20,793 nt of DNA from Acidobacteriota bacterium (GTDB lineage: Bacteria; Acidobacteriota; Terriglobia; Terriglobales; Acidobacteriaceae), in assembly GCA_021805955.1 (NCBI GenBank), contig JAJZDO010000210.1, positions 1 through 20,793 on the forward strand, in the 5' to 3' direction. A program made the position numbers and the translations under genes. Numbering within the stretch: position 1 is the first letter of the stretch; each line of letters opens with the position of its first letter. Positions 16,635 through 20,793 of this stretch are shown one piece after another. The notes below the pieces were generated by a model, which saw only the letters and a program-made list of their open reading frames with translations, did not search any database and was not told the DNA's origin.

Positions 16635-19540
16635 GCAACCAGCCTCTCATTCATTTCTGCTAAGAGTACAGGCAATTGCGCACCAAAGAGCGCGTGAGCC
16701 TTGCCAATGCTGCCATGCTGCCCAAACCATCCATCTTCAAAGTCTGCGGGTTCAATGCTGAGGCTATTGGCAATGTGTATAGCCATGCCGTCGAGCCATT
16801 CGCGCTGCTCGGGTGTAAAGGTCTGCGCGGCATTTCGCTCCTGAAGCCACGCCTCATAGCGCTCGTGCAACTCTTCCCGGTAAGGCACAAGAGTAAGCGC
16901 AGGAATGAGCGCATGGCGAACCAGATTGACCAAATCCGCCAGAACCTCTCCGCCCTTGCCCTTTACCTTGTCCGACTCTACCGCCTGGAATGCAGACCAG
17001 AGCTGCGTAGGGGTTACGGCAAGGGGCGGCACTGCAAGCGCATCCTTCAACTTGCGAAGGTCCGCAAGCGTGATTTTGAGCGGGCGGGTTCCTGAGTAGA
17101 GGATTTCAAGGGCTGTAAGCTGGCTGTGATTCTGCTCAATCCACTTACGGAAGTCCTGCACCTTGGTTTGCGCCTTCTCAACAGCAGCAGCATCAAAACC
17201 GGAATAAAGCACCTCATCAATGTTGTGGCGATCAATGACCTGCTCATTCTGAGTGCGAATCTCCAGAATGCGGCGGCGGAACGCGGCTTTGTGCAGAGGG
17301 GTGACGGCCTGCTGTGCAAGCTGCTCAGATGCTGCCTTGAGTTGCTTCTCTGTTGGCTGGCTTCCACTGCCAGCAAGCTGCTGGGCGGCTTCAATCTGCT
17401 TGTCTGCGGCACAGGCATCCATGAGGTCATGCGAGATTGCAGAGAGAGATTTGCCGCCAGCCAACTCCCTTAGCTCTGCAAGCTGGGCCGGGGTGAATTG
17501 GCGCTGAAGTCGGGAGAGGCGATCTGCAAGGGTGAGCAGCGCATCCTCATCCAAACCGCCCTGCGCAACGTACTCCAGCAACTCTGGCAGGGTGGCTGAG
17601 GGCTTGCGATTGAGAGTGCAGGATTCGGTTTTGTCCTGCTCACAGACTCCCACTGCATCCACAATGATGAAGCGCTCTTTGCCGTTCTTTGCGCTGGGAG
17701 AGACTTCGCGGAGCTTTTCAGCGGAGAGAACGCGAACGCCTCTGCCCTTCATCTGCTCATAGTAGCCAGAAGACTTAACATTCCGCATGAAGAAGACGCA
17801 TTCAATCGGCTTTACATCGGTTCCGGTAGAGATCATATCCACAGTGACCGCGATGCGCGGGAAATAGTCATTGCGGAAGTTGCCGAGAATCTCATCCGGC
17901 GAAAGTGTATCTGTCTTTACCCAGTCCGTTACCTCTTGCTCTTTGCCATCTTCATTGACAATTTTTTTTGTGATACGGGTAAAGCCCGTGCGATAGGTAA
18001 TCTTCTGGCAGAAATCATTGCTCTGGTGGAAGACTTCGCGGGCAATGCGGACAATATCATCGGCGTGGGAATCATCCTTGGCAAAGATGAGCGTCTTGGG
18101 AACTTCTTCGCGTCCGGGGAAGCAGGTTGGCAGAGTCTTGTCACGGAACTCTTGCAGGACAGTGCGAATCTGGCTCTCGCTGACTACATCCCTATCCAAA
18201 CTGTTGGCGGTGTAGGTCAGGTCTTGATTGAGCAGCTCCAGCCGCTCGGCACGGGTGAGCTTGTGGCGCTTATCTACAAAAACGCCTGTTTTGCCAGCGT
18301 CTATGGTGTCGCCCTGTTCTGTGATTTTGGTGCGAATGCGGTACACATCAAAGCCCACATTCACGCTATCCGCCACGGCATCTGTATGGCTGTACTCCAT
18401 GACCATATTCTGTTTGAAAAATCCGATGGTCTTGCCAGCGGGTGTAGCAGTAAGCCCGATAAGGAAAGAATCAAAGTAAAGCAGCACCTGGCTCCATAAC
18501 TCATAGATGGAGCGGTGGCACTCATCCACAATGATGAAATCAAAGAACTCTGGCGGAATGGCAGGATTGTAGGCTACGTCTGGCGGCTCGCCTAGCCACG
18601 GCTTTGCAGCGTCAAAGCTGGAACCCTCTTCGTTGCCAGCATCAAACTCAGGATCACCCTTGAGCATGGAATAGAGGCGCTGAATGGTAGTAATGACCAC
18701 CTTGGATGCAGGGTTGATTGAGTTTGTCTTGAGCCGTTGAAGCGTATAAAGCTGGGGGAACTTGCGGGGGTCGTCTGGCGGCTCAAAGTTCGCAAACTCA
18801 TCCTCTATTTGCTTGCCCAGGTTTGCACGGTCAACCAAAAAGAGGATGCGCTTCGCACCAGCGTACTTAATGAGGCGATAGGCGATATTGACGGCGGTAA
18901 AAGTTTTGCCAGAGCCAGTCGCCATTTGAATGAGGGCGCGGGGTGAGGCGTTTGCAAAGGAAACTTCCAGGTTTTTGATAGCGCGAGTCTGAACACCCCA
19001 GAGGCCTGTTTCATCCAATGCTGGGAGAGTTTGCAGGCGCTCCCGTAGCTGGCATGGCTGATTGACCAGTTCCAGAAGAGTTTCCGGCTTGGGGAAGTTG
19101 AAGACTTGACGGCTGCGCGGAAGGGGGTCAAGTCCATTTGTGAAAAAGGTAACTGCGCCATTGGATTCAAATAGGAATGGCAACGGGCGCTTATAGGCGG
19201 GGAGATTGTCTGGCAGACCAGCGCCATACTTGGCAGTTTGAGCCTCAACGCCTGTGAGCGTTCCATCTGCCTTAGCCTCAACTGCTCCAATCGCCTTGCG
19301 ATCTACATAGAGCAAGTAATCTGCAAAGCCAAAGCCTGTTTTCATGGGGAATTCGCACACAGCCACGCCACGCGCAGCGGTGAGGTCAAGCTCAACCCGC
19401 TTCTGCACCAGCCATCCGGCGGCGGCAAGGTTCGCGTCAATTTCAATACGAGCTTTCTGCTCAGGCGTTTCTGGCACAGGAACCCCAAGAGATTCAGCAA
19501 GATTCAGATCAAAATACGGTTGCACCCATCTTACAAGCAC
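16631..19540 (-). CDS. hsdR: hsdR, type I restriction endonuclease / translocase subunit
   Basis: This 969-residue protein is intact. It has an N-terminal PD-(D/E)xK nuclease (D74 in FADYLL, E88-A-K90), a Walker A ATGSGKT (207-213), a DECH box (339-342), TATP (364-367), STGTDVKPIE (571-580) and QMKGRGVR (596-603) of the SF2 translocase. A helical C-terminal region anchors it to the methylase. The start is uncertain: GTG 19540 follows an in-frame TGA directly, while GTG 19477, with GGGG about 5 nt upstream, gives a start close to the usual family N-terminus (PETPEQKARIEIDANLAAAG). The gene is first in the R-S-M operon. Placing R first differs from many type I loci, where R is at the other end or under its own promoter. 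With HsdM broken it has no partner to direct cleavage. Confidence 0.96.
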   Translation of the reverse strand: MLVRWVQPYFDLNLAESLGVPVPETPEQKARIEIDANLAAAGWLVQKRVELDLTAARGVAVCEFPMKTGFGFADYLLYVDRKAIGAVEAKADGTLTGVEAQTAKYGAGLPDNLPAYKRPLPFLFESNGAVTFFTNGLDPLPRSRQVFNFPKPETLLELVNQPCQLRERLQTLPALDETGLWGVQTRAIKNLEVSFANASPRALIQMATGSGKTFTAVNIAYRLIKYAGAKRILFLVDRANLGKQIEDEFANFEPPDDPRKFPQLYTLQRLKTNSINPASKVVITTIQRLYSMLKGDPEFDAGNEEGSSFDAAKPWLGEPPDVAYNPAIPPEFFDFIIVDECHRSIYELWSQVLLYFDSFLIGLTATPAGKTIGFFKQNMVMEYSHTDAVADSVNVGFDVYRIRTKITEQGDTIDAGKTGVFVDKRHKLTRAERLELLNQDLTYTANSLDRDVVSESQIRTVLQEFRDKTLPTCFPGREEVPKTLIFAKDDSHADDIVRIAREVFHQSNDFCQKITYRTGFTRITKKIVNEDGKEQEVTDWVKTDTLSPDEILGNFRNDYFPRIAVTVDMISTGTDVKPIECVFFMRNVKSSGYYEQMKGRGVRVLSAEKLREVSPSAKNGKERFIIVDAVGVCEQDKTESCTLNRKPSATLPELLEYVAQGGLDEDALLTLADRLSRLQRQFTPAQLAELRELAGGKSLSAISHDLMDACAADKQIEAAQQLAGSGSQPTEKQLKAASEQLAQQAVTPLHKAAFRRRILEIRTQNEQVIDRHNIDEVLYSGFDAAAVEKAQTKVQDFRKWIEQNHSQLTALEILYSGTRPLKITLADLRKLKDALAVPPLAVTPTQLWSAFQAVESDKVKGKGGEVLADLVNLVRHALIPALTLVPYREELHERYEAWLQERNAAQTFTPEQREWLDGMAIHIANSLSIEPADFEDGWFGQHGSIGKAHALFGAQLPVLLAEMNERLVA

Positions 19541-19950
19541 TCATCTCGCTGGCGGAGTATTACCGGGCATCTCGGTTATGGCTTTCGTTCGTCATGGCCT
19601 ACGGGACTTGATAGCGAAAGGTGTCGCAACCATTCCGATGCCCGTACCCGTACAACTAACCCGATTGCCAATTTCTGCCAACATCGCAGAATGAAGAAAT
19701 TGCAATATGTGCTGGTAGACCTAATGGAGTGCGCTGAAAGCGCCCCCTACCCCCTTGACGCCCGCCGCAGCGGGCAGCCGCTCCCGGCGGCAGAGCAAAA
19801 CGACTCGGAGTATTCTCGCCGGAGTGCATCCAGACAACGAACTGTCCGCGTGAATCATGCTCTACGCCGTTTGATTGGGGGTACATTTGGGGGTATGTTT
19901 GATTGCCTATTCTGTAAGTCATTGATATAGATATTCTTATTTCGCGATAG
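19541..19950. other. Non-coding right flank of the island, upstream of hsdR
   Basis: I find no supportable gene in this stretch of about 410 nt; the open frames here look random. It must carry the promoter of the hsd operon, but no clear -35/-10 pair stands out on the minus strand. It holds perfect small hairpins: GCGCT-GAA-AGCGC (19731-19743) and GCCCGC-CGCA-GCGGGC (19760-19775). GC-rich repeats follow up to 19790, and then the GGGGGTA motifs. Confidence 0.5.
19876..19899. promoter_or_regulatory. Two TGGGGGTA motifs, possible integrase arm-binding sites (right end)
   Basis: TGGGGGTAC at 19876-19884 and TGGGGGTATG at 19888-19897 are 12 bp apart, about 60 bp inside the probable right boundary. 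They match the motifs beside the tRNA at 8105 and 8134. Confidence 0.45.
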
Positions 19951-20020
19951 GAATCCTTCTCTCCCAAGAAGATCCATTGATTCCTATAGAACCCCAGTGA
20001 ATGCTGGGGTTTTCGTCTTT
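19951..20020. other. Probable attR: diverged copy of the tRNA-Ser tail and terminator
   Basis: GAATCC-TT-CTCTCC (19951-19964) resembles GAATCC-CCCC-CTCTCC of the tRNA 3' end. It is followed by ACCCCAG-TGAATG-CTGGGGT (19991-20010), a perfect 7-bp hairpin ending in TTTTCGTCTTT. The tRNA is followed by the matching, weaker hairpin at 8068-8096 and the same CGTCTTT. The order of parts is the same at both ends. Spacing differs (28 against 52 nt) and identity is patchy, so the attR call is tentative; the hairpin as a rho-independent terminator is stronger. Confidence 0.5.
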
Positions 20021-20078
20021 ATGCGTCCAGTGGCGTCCAGTAGAAGCCACGCTTTGCACGGGGCACTTCTGGGGGTAT
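20021..20078. mobile_element. Remnant of a second att/integrase-arm region
   Basis: Directly after the hairpin, ATGCGTCCAGTGGCGTCCAG, then AGAAGCCACG and finally CTTCTGGGGGTATTC (motif at 20070) parallel the region between the tRNA and int at 8099-8145 (ATGCCC, GGAAGCCAGATGCC, ACTGGGGGTATTTTCC). This looks like the left attachment region of another island inserted in tandem. Its integrase and cargo have been deleted up to the mannosidase relic at 20079. Confidence 0.45.
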
Positions 20079-20296
20079 TCAATCTGCTTGGAACCCTGTC
20101 GGAGCACCTCGCCCACCATGCTGATCACGCTCCACTGCAGCTCGCCGGTTACATCCTGCTGGCGGTCGCTGGTGACGTGAATCCCGGCCTGTCCGGTTTC
20201 CGCATTCGGCAGGCCGTTGACCAGAATCGGAGCGAAAAAGTGCTTCGCCTGGTAGAACTGGAGCGCTAAACCAATTCGCTTTCCCTTGGCTCTCGG
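20079..20296 (-). pseudogene. Beta-mannosidase (GH2) C-terminal relic
   Basis: On the minus strand the frame opens after a TAA at 20297-20299 and reads ALQFYQAKHFFAPILVNG, then AGIHVTSDRQQDVTGELQWS, then MVGEVLRQGSKQIE. This resembles the C-terminal beta-sandwich region of bacterial GH2 beta-mannosidases, where the typical pattern is ALHYFARRFFAPVLVS followed by VHVTSD and GELRW. About 65 residues remain of about 850. There is no start codon, and the frame runs into the island-like DNA at about 20078, so both sides are cut. It no longer encodes an enzyme. Confidence 0.6.
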
Positions 20297-20312
20297 TTAG
20301 ACTCGAACTTGC

Positions 20313-20793
20313 ATGTTCGTGTCTTCCGATCTGCATACCACCCAGGTGATCGGCGTCATCCCGGCGCGTCTTGCCTCCACGCGTCTACCGCGCAAGGTAC
20401 TGCGAGAGATTGCCGGCAAGCCGATGCTGGCGTGGGTATATCAGGCCGCTGCTCAGGCCCGCATCTTCGATCGCTTGATCATTGCTACGGATGCTGACGA
20501 AGTGGCTGAACTTTGCCGCGCCCAGGAATGGGAGGTCCGCCTGACATCGTCCGATCTGCCCAGCGGTACGGACCGAGTACATGCCGTGGCACAACAGTTG
20601 ATGCACGAAGATGTGCGTGTCGAAGCCAACGATATTTTCGTCAACATCCAGGGCGATGAGCCTCTCCTTCGCCCTGAACATTTCCATGCTTTGCTGCGTC
20701 CCTTTCAGAACGCTGAGGCATACGTTTCAACCGTGATGACTCGTTGTCCTGCGGACGACATAAGTAATCCGAATGCCGTCAAGGTGGTCGTGG
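20313..20793 (+). CDS. kdsB: kdsB, 3-deoxy-manno-octulosonate cytidylyltransferase, 3' end outside window
   Basis: From ATG 20313 (MFVSSDLHTTQVIGVIPARL) the frame stays open to the edge, giving 160 of about 250 residues. It shows the nucleotide-binding loop IPARLASTRLPRKVL, the SGTDRVHAVAQQL segment diagnostic of KdsB, and VNIQGDEPLL with the metal-binding Asp. The enzyme forms CMP-KDO from CTP and KDO for lipopolysaccharide inner core, in the cytosol. No strong ribosome site is seen, and the first 11 residues are not conserved, so a GTG at 20346 just before the conserved IGVIPAR is possible. The gene begins 16 nt after the mannosidase relic, so its promoter may have been altered by that rearrangement. 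Confidence 0.93.
   Translation, partial: MFVSSDLHTTQVIGVIPARLASTRLPRKVLREIAGKPMLAWVYQAAAQARIFDRLIIATDADEVAELCRAQEWEVRLTSSDLPSGTDRVHAVAQQLMHEDVRVEANDIFVNIQGDEPLLRPEHFHALLRPFQNAEAYVSTVMTRCPADDISNPNAVKVVV

Noticed and set aside
19541..19930. Plus-strand open frame running to 19930
   Set aside because: The first part is antisense to hsdR, and the rest shows no domain, ribosome site or plausible start.
19541..20312. Search for a long exact copy of the tRNA-Ser 3' end (classical attR)
   Set aside because: Only the patchy match GAATCC-TT-CTCTCC was found, so the attR is reported as tentative.

Overview
The window looks like a piece of an Acidobacteria-type chromosome. Supporting this, the two best native genes (1-1789 and 3627-5426) are exported FG-GAP/VCBS-repeat proteins, one fused to TPRs and one ending in an ASPIC/UnbV-type domain. 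These are abundant in that phylum, but no marker gene here proves the assignment. A large part of the window is mobile DNA or decayed genes.

Left part (1-7752). A minus-strand TPR/FG-GAP lipoprotein-like or exported protein runs off the left edge. Next comes a chimeric wreck. The N-terminal half of a NeuC/WecB-type UDP-N-acetylglucosamine 2-epimerase is joined near 2595 to the C-terminal two thirds of a DegT/DnrJ/EryC1 sugar aminotransferase. It carries a 5-bp tandem duplication, a 1-nt deletion and an amber codon. A two-copy IS-end-like repeat follows (3512-3557). Then come two plausible intact genes: a Tat-type exported CRTAC1-like protein and an exported TPR protein. After them lie two truncated transposases back to back, an IS5-type C-terminus on the minus strand and a DDE integrase-core fragment on the plus strand. 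A second pair of IS-end repeats closes this stretch.

Island (about 8021-19964, 12 kb). It sits at the 3' end of a tRNA-Ser(CGA) gene and begins with a P4-type tyrosine integrase. Everything else is on the minus strand. Read in the direction of transcription these genes are: hsdR, hsdS, hsdM (frameshifted), an uncharacterised 409-aa protein, an uncharacterised 262-aa zinc-ribbon-like protein overlapping it by ATGA, an AlpA-type regulator, an HTH plus zinc-ribbon protein, and a second tyrosine recombinase. The R-S-M genes overlap at their ends and form one operon. The restriction complex should be inactive as read, because HsdM loses its C-terminal 40 percent through a one-base deletion near 14165. 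The 409/262-aa pair is the best candidate for an undescribed accessory module.

Right edge (19951-20793). The island ends in a diverged copy of the tRNA tail and its terminator, followed by what looks like the attachment region of a second, deleted island. Next is a short C-terminal relic of a GH2 beta-mannosidase on the minus strand. Last is the start of kdsB (CMP-KDO synthetase), which runs off the window.
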